Notes under the pieces: generated by a model
What the model was told of the DNA's origin: nothing
The model's database searches: none
What the model saw: only the letters and a program-made list of their open reading frames with translations
Shown here: in pieces, positions 21,238 to 30,491 of the stretch
How the letters are laid out: every line of letters starts with the position of its first letter
Position numbering within the stretch: position 1 is the first letter of the stretch
Assembly (NCBI GenBank): GCA_030747675.1
Contig: JASLKH010000050.1
Span: 1 to 45,768 of the forward strand
DNA: 45,768 nt
From: Candidatus Thalassarchaeaceae archaeon
GTDB taxonomy: Archaea; Thermoplasmatota; Poseidoniia; Poseidoniales; Thalassarchaeaceae
Direction: 5' to 3'
Program-made: the position numbers and the translations under genes

Positions 21238-22182
21238 TCAAAGTAACGGGTCTTGGAAAAGTGGGTTTGTACCTTCAAGGTCTTCTCTTGAAACACTACG
21301 CCGCCCAACAATTGCTGCCGCAAGACCCAGCATTAGTAAACTCGGGATTAGCATGAATCCAGGTAAGTAAACACCACGGATGTAAATTGTAACAGACTGG
21401 CATTGCATAATCGGGAACAGTACATTACTTCTCAATGAATGATCACTGACTGCACAGAATTGAAGATTGTAGTATTGGTCCGACCACCCTTGCTTTTTTG
21501 GTGTACGCATCATTACACGCATTGTTTCAGGTGGTGCTTTGGAATCGACCCATGTGGTAGTCTCAGGTAATGAAATCTGGAAGCCATCGTCTTCTAAGTC
21601 CTCACGGTTTTCCACACCTATGATGAATTGATCCCGGTTATTTCCGTCATTGTAAACCTTGAACTCAAATGTGTAATCAATCTTCGGACGCAGTTGGCGG
21701 AATGGTTCTTCGGCCTGGACTCGGAGTAAAGCGAATTGCTTGACTACGACCATTACGTTGGTGACTTGCGAGGTGCAAGTTGCACAAGGTGCACCATTTG
21801 CTTGATCGACACGGGCTGAAATTGTAACTTGGCGACTACCTTCAGTCATCTGGTCGTCACCACGCACAACCACTTCGAAGGTGGCTGTGTCTTGGCTTGC
21901 TACCGTAATAGACCCTGGAGCGCTGTAAGTCAGTCCCGCAGACGTGATTTGAATGTTCACTTTTTCGACATAAAGAGTAGGGTTTGATGCATCGCAGTAG
22001 GTAGTTCCAATACGTGTGTCACCTGGTGCTACGTCGATTTCTACAGCAGTTGGTGAACACAAAATATTGATGTCTGGATTCACTTGAGCTTCGGCGTTAT
22101 CAACAGTACCGGCCCAAGTACTAAGTACATAGATTGTCATTAACAAGGTCATTCGGAAGACAGACTTCACAGGTTCCACCAT
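21238..22182 (-). CDS. Exported membrane-anchored protein (beta-sandwich type), function unknown
   Basis: Signal-like MTLLMTIYVLSTWAGTVDNAEA; C-terminal TM 'GFMLIPSLLMLGLAAAIVGRRSV'. ORF listed to 22200; start choice uncertain. Confidence 0.75.
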   Translation of the reverse strand: MVEPVKSVFRMTLLMTIYVLSTWAGTVDNAEAQVNPDINILCSPTAVEIDVAPGDTRIGTTYCDASNPTLYVEKVNIQITSAGLTYSAPGSITVASQDTATFEVVVRGDDQMTEGSRQVTISARVDQANGAPCATCTSQVTNVMVVVKQFALLRVQAEEPFRQLRPKIDYTFEFKVYNDGNNRDQFIIGVENREDLEDDGFQISLPETTTWVDSKAPPETMRVMMRTPKKQGWSDQYYNLQFCAVSDHSLRSNVLFPIMQCQSVTIYIRGVYLPGFMLIPSLLMLGLAAAIVGRRSVSREDLEGTNPLFQDPLL

Positions 22183-22252
22183 AGGTGGCCTGCACATCAT
22201 CCATACATAAGCGTTAGTAGGAGACGAACAAATTACTTAATCCCAAAATGTT

Positions 22253-23338
22253 TCAAAAGTCTTCCAAATCCAAATCGTCAAGATCATCCAAATCGTCAAG
22301 ATCATCAAAATCGTCAAGATCATCCAAATCGTCGTCTTCAAATTCGAAATCATCATCGTCGTCATCATCAACGGCATCGTATTCGTCGAGGTAGGCAGAT
22401 GATTTCGACTTCATTCTTTTGACAAGGGAAGCAATTACTGCAAGGACGACTAAGGTCGCCAAAACACCACCTGCAATCCACGCCCAAGTAGGTATATTCA
22501 TTGCTGAAAAGTCAAGAATACTTTCTGGTTCAGCTGTGGCATTAACAGTAAAGACTTCACTTGTACTACCGAGACGTTCAGTTGAAGTTGCCGTGACTCG
22601 GACTTCAATTGATTCAGTATCAAGTTCACTAGGAGGTGTGATACTAACCTCAAATGTTACACCTCCATCCTTTTGTATGGTGAAATCAGGCGGTGGAAAA
22701 TCAACTAAGAATCCTCTCGCAATTAAATCAGCAGAACCCACTGAAATCTCAACATTATCGGGGGCATTTCCATCGTTTAGTACCGTGACTAATACAGTTT
22801 GAGCGAGCCCACCTGCATCTAATTTCATGAAATTTGGGTTAATCTCCATTGATAACTCAGAGTATGCTTCTATGTCAACAAGAATGTTTGATTCATCGGT
22901 AGGGCGTATTTGATCCATTATTGGGACTGCCCCCACGCTAGTGACTTCCGCTGAAACTGTCACATTCTTATTTGCGGGATTCATTCCTTCAGTACCAGCA
23001 ATAGCAACTTGGATATCTATCGAAGCAGATGCTGCAAGTGTAAGAGATGTCGGTCCCACTACGTTTAATCCATCGTTATCATATTCAATCGATATATCCT
23101 CACTAAATATTGAACTGTTTTCTATTGTACACATTGCTGTAACAAAATTTGATCCTGTTGACGACACATCTAATGATGCCGGATTCGACTCAAATTGGCA
23201 CGTAACAGATACAGAAGGTGGTCCGCCCGGCTCCTGTGCGCTTGCAAATGGCAGTAGAAGTGGTACAAGAAGCATCAAAACGGCAAACGCCCGAGAGTGC
23301 AGACTACTTGCCATCACCCTTCCCTCACCATCTCTCAT
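22253..23338 (-). CDS. Exported protein with Ig/CARDB-like repeats, one TM and a highly acidic D-D-L repeat tail
   Basis: Signal FAVLMLLVPLLLPFASA; TM 'WAWIAGGVLATLVVLAVIASLV'; tail YDAVDDDDDDDFEFEDDDLDDLDDFDDLDDLDDLDDLDLEDF. Alternative start at 23314. Confidence 0.8.
   Translation of the reverse strand: MRDGEGRVMASSLHSRAFAVLMLLVPLLLPFASAQEPGGPPSVSVTCQFESNPASLDVSSTGSNFVTAMCTIENSSIFSEDISIEYDNDGLNVVGPTSLTLAASASIDIQVAIAGTEGMNPANKNVTVSAEVTSVGAVPIMDQIRPTDESNILVDIEAYSELSMEINPNFMKLDAGGLAQTVLVTVLNDGNAPDNVEISVGSADLIARGFLVDFPPPDFTIQKDGGVTFEVSITPPSELDTESIEVRVTATSTERLGSTSEVFTVNATAEPESILDFSAMNIPTWAWIAGGVLATLVVLAVIASLVKRMKSKSSAYLDEYDAVDDDDDDDFEFEDDDLDDLDDFDDLDDLDDLDDLDLEDF
22272..22334. repeat. 18-nt tandem repeat (about 3.5 copies) encoding the acidic DDL tail
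   Basis: aaatcgtcaagatcatcc / aaatcgtcaagatcatca / aaatcgtcaagatcatcc / aaatcgtcg. Confidence 0.85.
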
Positions 23339-23363
23339 TGAAGAAGGGTTCGCGTATTTGAGG

Positions 23364-23438
23364 TGGACCCCACCGGATTTGAACCGGTGGCCACCCGGTT
23401 ATGAGCCGGGTGCTCTAACCAGACTAAGCTAGGGGTCC
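23364..23438 (-). tRNA. tRNA with CAU anticodon (elongator Met or Ile2)
   Basis: Reverse complement GGACCCC TA GCTTAGTCTGGTTAGAGC A CCCGG-CTCATAA-CCGGG TGGCC ACCGG-TTCAAAT-CCGGT GGGGTCC A; full cloverleaf, no encoded CCA. Acceptor G1-C72 and anticodon stem argue against the initiator. Confidence 0.95.
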
Positions 23439-23474
23439 GTGAAACCATGGTGAGAGGGCGAGGCATTTCAGCCT

Positions 23475-24734
23475 TCACTCTCCGGCCATCGCTAAGTGGA
23501 TTGCATTTTCAGCCGCTTCTCGACACTCTTCTGGAACAAATACCATGATGTCATTGATAGGGGCGGCGATACTGGCAACAAGTGGACTCACATCAACGAT
23601 ATCTCTTCCATCTTCCAATCGAATCCCTTCACTATATGGACGATATCCCTCTTTTGACACACGAGTTACAAGCATGTCCTCTTCAGGATTGTAGCCAGAT
23701 TCTGTTAAGATATCTTCAACAGCACTCCTTGCACCCCAAAAAGCAACTTCCGTAAGATCGCGTACACGTACTCTCTTGTGCATACCTGAGCGAGATTCAA
23801 GCATACCTGCCCACTTCGAAAGAATTCGGTCAGAGTGAGTGGAAAATGCAGACAACTCTGCCTGTACCAAACTATCAGTTACTGCGAGATAATCTTTCAC
23901 AGAAAGGTCATTGTCAGTTAACATTCGTTCCATCCTTCGACTCACCGATAATTCTCCTGCAATGACTAGTTCACGTGCACGCTGTAATGCATGAATTACG
24001 TATACCTGAGTTAACATGTTGACTTTGTGGAAGTAGACGTTGTGATACATATGGTATCGCATCATCAGGTAAGATTCTACTTCAGCAACCCCACCGCGAG
24101 TGACTGTGAGGTGTCCGTCTTCCCCAATCCGCATTGCCCTAAATATTCGAAACACATCGAAAGTCCCGACTTTCGCGCCTGTGTTGATTTGATCACGCAT
24201 GAGATAATCTAGACGATCAATGTCAAGTTGGCTACTGACAATGTCATGCAGAGCTGGGAAATCAACCGAACCATCCATGATGCTGAACAAACGTGCAAGG
24301 CCGTCCTCTCCAATCAAATCGATTAAGGCGAGGCGGAGATCATTATTCGGTTCGTTGAGGATACGCCCCCCCCACTTTTCGTGATGATGATATGTAGCGT
24401 ATACATCTGGACTTTCTAATGCATGGCTAAAGGGAGGGTGACCAATGTCGTGAAGGAGGGCAGCGTACCGAACTAAAGTGGCATCTTCTACTGAAATTCG
24501 GCCAGGATGGACGACTTCAAGGTGCTCGAGAAGAACGCCTGCAAGATGTTGGGCTCCAAGGCTGTGAACAAAGCGAGAGTGGGTGGCAGTTGGAAATACA
24601 TAGTGGCATGTTGCCAATTGTTTGATGTCTCGTAAACGTTGGAATGTAGCAGTATCAACTAATCGGCTAATATCTGGAGTCAAAATAATGTCCCGATGGA
24701 CGTTGTCACGAACAACACGGTGATGATCAGCCAT
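23475..24734 (-). CDS. HD-domain phosphohydrolase (dNTPase/SAMHD1-like family)
   Basis: THSRFVHSLGAQHLAG, LLHDIGHPPFSHALE, DIVSSQLDIDRLDYLMRD motifs. Confidence 0.9.
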   Translation of the reverse strand: MADHHRVVRDNVHRDIILTPDISRLVDTATFQRLRDIKQLATCHYVFPTATHSRFVHSLGAQHLAGVLLEHLEVVHPGRISVEDATLVRYAALLHDIGHPPFSHALESPDVYATYHHHEKWGGRILNEPNNDLRLALIDLIGEDGLARLFSIMDGSVDFPALHDIVSSQLDIDRLDYLMRDQINTGAKVGTFDVFRIFRAMRIGEDGHLTVTRGGVAEVESYLMMRYHMYHNVYFHKVNMLTQVYVIHALQRARELVIAGELSVSRRMERMLTDNDLSVKDYLAVTDSLVQAELSAFSTHSDRILSKWAGMLESRSGMHKRVRVRDLTEVAFWGARSAVEDILTESGYNPEEDMLVTRVSKEGYRPYSEGIRLEDGRDIVDVSPLVASIAAPINDIMVFVPEECREAAENAIHLAMAGE

Positions 24735-24743
24735 AATTTCACC

Positions 24744-26207
24744 TCACAAAGTTGAGTTACCACCCACAGGAATTACATTCAATGGACCAATGTCGCCTCG
24801 AAGAATTGGTCCTTCGGTCACTGTAGCGAAAATTCCTATATCTTGCATATTATGCGATAGGCCAAACCAGGGACGTCCGTACTGATCAACAGCCATGTCA
24901 AGAAAATCTCCCAAGCCTCCGCAGCGATTGTAACCACATCCCGCCTCGGTGGAAAGAGGATCATTTGCTTGATTGATTTGGACTGTAGTCAACAATGGGT
25001 TTTGACTAAACGCATCGGTCATGATAGTCATGTAACCATTCCATACGTCTCCACCAGTATCACCAACATATCCAAAGGCGACTCGGCCGGCACTTCCTGC
25101 GGTAACAACTGGGAAACCAGTCCCTATGAGTCCTGCCGGTGGTGCAATCATCATTGCATCACTCCAACTATCGCCATCGTCTCTCGAATAGGCATAGTAC
25201 GGCATATCATCAGAACCAATCCACATCGCATGGACATTGTTTTCATCATCTATCGCAACTTGGGCTTCTTCGGCATTCCAAGTATCAGCTGTTCCTGTGT
25301 CACCAGTTGGCAAAGGATGCTCTGTCCAAGTCAACCCACCATTTGTGCTGCGATATATCGAGTACCCATCGCCATCACATCCATGTTGCCCACGGTAGAA
25401 ATTACCATTTTCAGCCCCTTCAAGGTGAGCGCTGAGTCCACCACTTTGGCAAGATAAAGGTGCACCAGGTACTTCGGGACTCCAGTTCCATCCACCATCT
25501 TCACTAATAGAACACAAGGGCATAGGTGCGTTGCCATTAACGCAGTAAACCCAGGTAGTAGGGTGTAATGCCCCTCCTGGTGCTGATGTAATGGTCTGAT
25601 GATCTTGAACTGAATACGGGGATGTTGAAAGGGTAACTGGTTTCCAAGATGCGCCCTCATCGTCGGACCACTCAACGGTCATTGCTGCTAAAGCATGCAT
25701 ATCGAATTTCATTATTCTATCAGTCCATTTGTCAACATAGATGTAAGGGTCATTGCTACTAACAACTGGAAGTAAGGGATTATACACATTAGCACAAGAA
25801 TAATCTGAAAGATTTGTCATCTCAATCAAACCTGTGCATTGGACTACTGCGGTTGCACCACCAGGTCCATTACCCCAACTTGACATGTAGAGGTTGTCAG
25901 CAGAAGTTATGCCAATGGTAGGCTCAAAGGTGCTCATTCCAATTCCATAATAACTGCCATGTGTCCAAAACGGCATGTTATTTCCAGTCAAATTTGCTGT
26001 AATATTAGCCTCTAGCACAACTGAGGAATTCAGAGCATCAATTCCACCAGCATAGTGATACCAAGTCCCCATTGGTATTTCACGTCCAAAGTTGAAAGGG
26101 TTGTCATCAACGGATGAAGGCCCAGTGTCATCAGACCCAAGACAACCCATCAGGCTGGTACAAAGCATTAGTATTGACAAAATCAATGCTGACTGAATCC
26201 TACTCAT
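24744..26207 (-). CDS. Lipoprotein with BNR/sialidase-like beta-propeller repeats
   Basis: Lipobox ILMLCTSLMGCLG; repeated 'SEDGGWNWSPE', 'STNGGLTWTEH', 'SRDDGDSWSDA' Asp-box-like motifs. Confidence 0.85.
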   Translation of the reverse strand: MSRIQSALILSILMLCTSLMGCLGSDDTGPSSVDDNPFNFGREIPMGTWYHYAGGIDALNSSVVLEANITANLTGNNMPFWTHGSYYGIGMSTFEPTIGITSADNLYMSSWGNGPGGATAVVQCTGLIEMTNLSDYSCANVYNPLLPVVSSNDPYIYVDKWTDRIMKFDMHALAAMTVEWSDDEGASWKPVTLSTSPYSVQDHQTITSAPGGALHPTTWVYCVNGNAPMPLCSISEDGGWNWSPEVPGAPLSCQSGGLSAHLEGAENGNFYRGQHGCDGDGYSIYRSTNGGLTWTEHPLPTGDTGTADTWNAEEAQVAIDDENNVHAMWIGSDDMPYYAYSRDDGDSWSDAMMIAPPAGLIGTGFPVVTAGSAGRVAFGYVGDTGGDVWNGYMTIMTDAFSQNPLLTTVQINQANDPLSTEAGCGYNRCGGLGDFLDMAVDQYGRPWFGLSHNMQDIGIFATVTEGPILRGDIGPLNVIPVGGNSTL

Positions 26208-26215
26208 GCTCCCCC

Positions 26216-26235
26216 CCCGGCCCTATGGGGCCGGG
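26216..26235. promoter_or_regulatory. Perfect 8-bp GC-only stem with 4-nt loop directly upstream of the BNR lipoprotein start
   Basis: CCCGGCCC-TATG-GGGCCGGG; 8 nt from the minus-strand ATG at 26207; adjoins a C8/G8 homopolymer (26211..26218). Confidence 0.5.
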
Positions 26236-26295
26236 TTCTCGGCTTCAACCCGACGGTTTGTCCAAAATCGTATTTCCCAACAATTAGGGTTGATT

Positions 26296-27516
26296 TCAGT
26301 CGCCCCAGTAGGCCTCTCGAATTGCCTGATTCGCTTCCATACATGCAACTACATCTGCTGGCCTAGAAGGCATCGATTCAAAGCCTGCAAGGTGGTTGTA
26401 AATTGGTTCGACATTGGACATATTGACTACACCCCAACCCACTTGACTACAAGGTGCCACAGGAGATATTGGCATGGTCCCCGATGTTGGATCCCAAGTT
26501 GAAAAACTTGGATACCAAGCAGACAAATTCAATGCATCACGCAACAAACTATTCGATACTGAAAGATTAGTGGAATTGACAAGCATGCCATTGCGATTCT
26601 CACTAGCGCCAGAACCCATGTCACTCCCAAGTTCTCGAAGTTGTGTCAACACGAGGCTGAGTATTCCGGCTGTGCGAGGTGTCGCGAACGATGTTCCTGA
26701 GGTCTCATGATATCCATTTGTATCATCATGATTGGGTAAAACTTGAGTCCAATCAGCAGCAATGTCGGGATAGGAACCACTCATTGTTTCCTTTTGATCA
26801 TCATCTTCCTCGGCATATCCCGAAATTCCAATCGACCAAGGAGGTCCCGCAGTGGAGTCTTGAATTGCAGGCGATGGAGTGTTGTCTGATGCCCCTGTGT
26901 GGACCTTATTTTTCTCCACTACTGCAACTCGCGTAGCATCCTCAATTCCAGGAACTGGGACGCTTCCAATGGGGCCGAATGATGTTGTGATAACGTCCAC
27001 TAATGGCTGATTAGCTGCTGCTAAAACTGCAGCATCACTGAATCCTTCTACAAAGAAAATAATTGCATTGGGATTAGCATCAAGAACGGCACCAGTTACT
27101 GCTGTACCGTGCCCATCTGCTGGATCATCTAAAATTGGAATATCTGTATCGTCATCTGGAGTAGTACCAATTATTCGAGTCCCTGGGAAGTATACGATAT
27201 CACTCGATGTAATTACATCCCAGCAAGACGAGAGGTCAGCCTCGTAGCGTTCTTGCCAAGTCCCATTCTGAGTTAAGTTACACCACATTGTCACTCCTAA
27301 ACCTTCTAGAAGCCAATCAGGTAGAGTTTCATTCAAAGTGAATCGGGCATGATACACATTGATTCCTGTATCAATAGGTGCCACTACACTGTACGCACCA
27401 AATTCTGGTTCGGCTTCGATCTCTTCTACTCCTTTTTCTTCATTGCCAAAGCACCCAGACAATGTTGAACCTAGCACCAATATGGACAAAATTAGAGGAA
27501 TTCCCACCTTGCGCAT
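26296..27516 (-). CDS. Subtilisin-like (S8) lipoprotein protease
   Basis: Lipobox LVLGSTLSGCFG; VVAPIDTGINVYH (Asp), DGHGTAVTGAVLD (His), ETSGTSFATPRTAGILSLV (Ser). ORF to 27522 opens at GTG; ATG at 27516 with GGAGGGTGA upstream. Confidence 0.87.
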   Translation of the reverse strand: MRKVGIPLILSILVLGSTLSGCFGNEEKGVEEIEAEPEFGAYSVVAPIDTGINVYHARFTLNETLPDWLLEGLGVTMWCNLTQNGTWQERYEADLSSCWDVITSSDIVYFPGTRIIGTTPDDDTDIPILDDPADGHGTAVTGAVLDANPNAIIFFVEGFSDAAVLAAANQPLVDVITTSFGPIGSVPVPGIEDATRVAVVEKNKVHTGASDNTPSPAIQDSTAGPPWSIGISGYAEEDDDQKETMSGSYPDIAADWTQVLPNHDDTNGYHETSGTSFATPRTAGILSLVLTQLRELGSDMGSGASENRNGMLVNSTNLSVSNSLLRDALNLSAWYPSFSTWDPTSGTMPISPVAPCSQVGWGVVNMSNVEPIYNHLAGFESMPSRPADVVACMEANQAIREAYWGD

Positions 27517-27545
27517 GTTCACCCTCCACTTCGGCGGAAACTGCG

Positions 27546-28382
27546 TTAGGCTTCAATTCGACGGTCGGTTTTGGGAGGGACACCTAGCCAAAGTACAACT
27601 GGAATTGAAATCATTAAAAATGAAAATATCCATGAAAAAGATGAACCCCAAATCACCCCGTATTCTGGAATAAAACGAGTGGCGACTAAAGCATACAAAC
27701 TTACTGACATTGAACCTAGCATCATTGGGCCAATTGCGCCACTGGGAACTTCTTCTCCCTGGGAAAGCCAAAGTGCAACCATACTGGTCAAGAAAATTGC
27801 AGGGAATACTGAGGCTATTCCTGCCAACAATGGTGAGCCTTGTTGGGAAAGCCAAACTGCCACTCCAATTGCTGTTGCAGCCGCGATTCCCCTTAATGCA
27901 AGAGTAAAGACGCCTACCTTGTTTTTCCCTTTTGGTGCAGGAACAAAATCAAGGGTAGCCCACCAACCAAAAATTAAACCTACACCAAGAGTGCAACTGC
28001 CGACAATTATTGGATTGGAATCTGAAAATAATTTTACAGCAAATACTGCCCCAGCAAACCAAAAACAGAGATTCACTACAGTAATTCCAGTGAGTCTGAT
28101 TCCGAAAGACCAGTTTGGCACTTTTGAAGGTGTGAATCTCCATAACCACAAAAAAAATGAATTTAATAGCATTCCAACTGGAACCATTCCCATTGAGGAA
28201 TTAAATGAAGACTGACTTGAATCTGCAATCCAAATAAATGCTGCTGCAGGAACAATAGTTGTAGGCACTGTCCCTAAAGCACCACCAATTACACCACCAT
28301 ATTTCTCAATCGCGACGGTGACGGCGATGGCCACCAAACCTGCAAGAATTGCGGCCAGCAGGATTTGAGCCTGCGAGTCCAT
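27546..28382 (-). CDS. Polytopic integral membrane protein, function unknown
   Basis: Multiple predicted TM helices (MDSQAQILLAAILAGLVAIAVTVAIEKYGGVIGGALGTVPTTIVPAAAFIWIA...). Confidence 0.75.
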   Translation of the reverse strand: MDSQAQILLAAILAGLVAIAVTVAIEKYGGVIGGALGTVPTTIVPAAAFIWIADSSQSSFNSSMGMVPVGMLLNSFFLWLWRFTPSKVPNWSFGIRLTGITVVNLCFWFAGAVFAVKLFSDSNPIIVGSCTLGVGLIFGWWATLDFVPAPKGKNKVGVFTLALRGIAAATAIGVAVWLSQQGSPLLAGIASVFPAIFLTSMVALWLSQGEEVPSGAIGPMMLGSMSVSLYALVATRFIPEYGVIWGSSFSWIFSFLMISIPVVLWLGVPPKTDRRIEA

Positions 28383-28383
28383 C

Positions 28384-30354
28384 TTAATCCCCTATTTCTG
28401 ATTCAAAAGGAGATTCAACAAAATCAACTCCTCCACGGAGTTTTTGTAACTGCATGTACAGTACTGCTGCGGCTCCCAATGAGAGAAAGAGGAGGAACGA
28501 AAGTCCACCGACAATCAAGCCCGTACTCAAGAATCCGGAATCCTTCGAATCTGTAGGAGCCTTCTCACTACCCATGATATGCAAATGAGTAACTATGTTG
28601 GCGCTGGAGTTACTTCCAACGAGCGCACGAACCATGAGGGTTTGGTTACCTTCAACCGTATTGCCTGGCAAATACTTGAGACGGTCAACAAACATATCAT
28701 GCTCAATTTCAAATTCTTCCGAACCTGGAACAAAACTATCCAGATCCATCCACTCATCACGCATGTCCCATGTCCGCCACTGGATTTTTTCTGCAGTACC
28801 TTCAATCACAAACGTGATTGATTCACCTTGGCCAACGTGTACCTTGTTGTCGCCCATTGCTGATGTGGAAAGGTTGACTGTGACCATATCAGTAAACCCG
28901 TAGACTTGATTGGCGGCTTCCATAACAGCCGGATGTGCTCGAACCTCGCCATGACCATACACATTATTCTGTCTTGGTGAAAGGGTAAGATCCTCCCCAC
29001 ATGGCTCATTCGCAAACTTGTGGTGGCACTGTCTGTACTCTGCGGTTTCTTGCATTATATTGCGGACATCAAAAGGTGAAAGCTCTGGGTTCGCTTGGTA
29101 CATCAAAGCCGCGACACCTGCCGCCCCGGGTGTAGCCATGCTGGTACCGGACATCCCTGTATATCCAGTTCCCGAATTGGCCTCAACAGACATGACGTCT
29201 GATCCAACAAAAGCAATGTTTGGTTTAACCCGAATAACTGTAAGGCCATCATCCCCCAATACAGGTCCATTGCTTGAATAGGGAGCGATTCCGGGATCTT
29301 CGCCCTTGTCAAGAGCACCCACTGTGATGACATCTTCTGCACTACCTGGTGTCCCTATCGTAGATGGACCAGCACTGTTACCTGCAGCAATGAATAGTGC
29401 AATACCAGAACGGACCATCTCGTTGGCCATTCGTGCAACACTCTCTTCTTCAGCACTTGTCATCTCGATGGCACCTGGACCACCTAGACTCATACTTGCC
29501 GCCCGGATGTTGAAATCGTGACGCTTGTCTACAGTCCACTCCATGCCCATCATAACACCTGCAAACGATCCAGAGCCGCCTGAATCGAGTACCTTCACGC
29601 CGACCAGCTGGGCTTGTGGAGCCATCCCTGTATGCTCGTAAGTTGGCGCACCTGTGCCGGCTGTTGTGCCTGCACAATGTGAGCCATGTCCCTGGTCATC
29701 ATAAGGGAAGATTTCAGTGCCATTTGTGAGTGTAGGGTTGTTAACGACGTCATAGAATGCGATTATTTTCGGATCATCTGTGCTGTTGTCATCATCCAAG
29801 TCATCCAGACCTACATGCAATCCATCAATACCGGTATCGATAATTGCAACAACGCTACCTGCGCCATCATAACCTGTTGCTTCGTAAATCTCCCATACAC
29901 CATGCGTGTCCTTAACATCGGAGTTCATGATTTGCAGAACACTGTCCAATTCAACCATAACGACACCAGGAAGCCGTGACATCGGAACAATGTCCTCAAC
30001 GGCGACTGAGCCTGCGATGCTGTCAATGAGGTGGAATGTATGTAGATGGATGAAATCTAGTTCATTCTCCAAAAGTTTGACATCTTCTTCAGTTGGAAGA
30101 TGATCCAAGTTGACAATGATGTCGATATGACCGTCGTCATCGACCCAATCAAAGTCGGTATTATTGAGAGCAACCCATATGTCATCGTCGATTCCATCCT
30201 TGTCCTTGTCCATCAGCGTATCTTCCCACCAAGACATCTCATCCAGAGGGGGATAGGAAGTCGGTTGTGTTGCAGCTACAGCTACCAACGCTGGGAATAC
30301 GAATAAACCGATGGCGACGAATGTAAGAATGGCTCGATAGCGGTTTTCAGACAT
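28384..30354 (-). CDS. Exported subtilisin-like (S8) protease with C-terminal TM
   Basis: SVVAIIDTGIDGLHVGL, GHGSHCAGTTAGTG, FIAAGNSAGPS, SGTSMATPGAAGVAALM; TM 'TGLIVGGLSFLLFLSLGAAAVLYMQL'. Confidence 0.95.
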   Translation of the reverse strand: MSENRYRAILTFVAIGLFVFPALVAVAATQPTSYPPLDEMSWWEDTLMDKDKDGIDDDIWVALNNTDFDWVDDDGHIDIIVNLDHLPTEEDVKLLENELDFIHLHTFHLIDSIAGSVAVEDIVPMSRLPGVVMVELDSVLQIMNSDVKDTHGVWEIYEATGYDGAGSVVAIIDTGIDGLHVGLDDLDDDNSTDDPKIIAFYDVVNNPTLTNGTEIFPYDDQGHGSHCAGTTAGTGAPTYEHTGMAPQAQLVGVKVLDSGGSGSFAGVMMGMEWTVDKRHDFNIRAASMSLGGPGAIEMTSAEEESVARMANEMVRSGIALFIAAGNSAGPSTIGTPGSAEDVITVGALDKGEDPGIAPYSSNGPVLGDDGLTVIRVKPNIAFVGSDVMSVEANSGTGYTGMSGTSMATPGAAGVAALMYQANPELSPFDVRNIMQETAEYRQCHHKFANEPCGEDLTLSPRQNNVYGHGEVRAHPAVMEAANQVYGFTDMVTVNLSTSAMGDNKVHVGQGESITFVIEGTAEKIQWRTWDMRDEWMDLDSFVPGSEEFEIEHDMFVDRLKYLPGNTVEGNQTLMVRALVGSNSSANIVTHLHIMGSEKAPTDSKDSGFLSTGLIVGGLSFLLFLSLGAAAVLYMQLQKLRGGVDFVESPFESEIGD

Positions 30355-30358
30355 GTTA

Positions 30359-30373
30359 TCACCCTACGGGTGA
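30359..30373. promoter_or_regulatory. Hairpin overlapping the likely Shine-Dalgarno of the 656-aa S8 protease
   Basis: Minus strand TCACCC-GTA-GGGTGA-TAAC-ATG; GGGTGAT resembles the archaeal SD GGTGAT. Confidence 0.35.
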
Positions 30374-30491
30374 ATCCTAGTAGATTTGAAGTAGCCGGTC
30401 TAGTGTGTTCATGTAATTCTCATATTTTTTGAAATAATTAGCAATCTACTCATCGGGAATGTTCATGCCAGATACCTGTTGTGTGCACAAT

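Noticed and set aside
20810-21370. 186-aa plus-strand ORF
   Set aside because: Spans antisense to the 447-aa and 320-aa genes and the gap between them; no supporting motif.
22272-22334. CRISPR-like periodicity
   Set aside because: The repeat is contiguous and in-frame coding with no spacers; it is a coding tandem repeat.
23364-23438. Initiator tRNA-Met
   Set aside because: CAU anticodon is present, but it has G1-C72 and lacks the three consecutive G-C pairs at 29-31/39-41 typical of initiators; elongator Met or Ile2 is more likely.
27571-28215. 214-aa plus-strand ORF
   Set aside because: Antisense to the 278-aa membrane protein; composition is typical of a reverse-complement reading frame.
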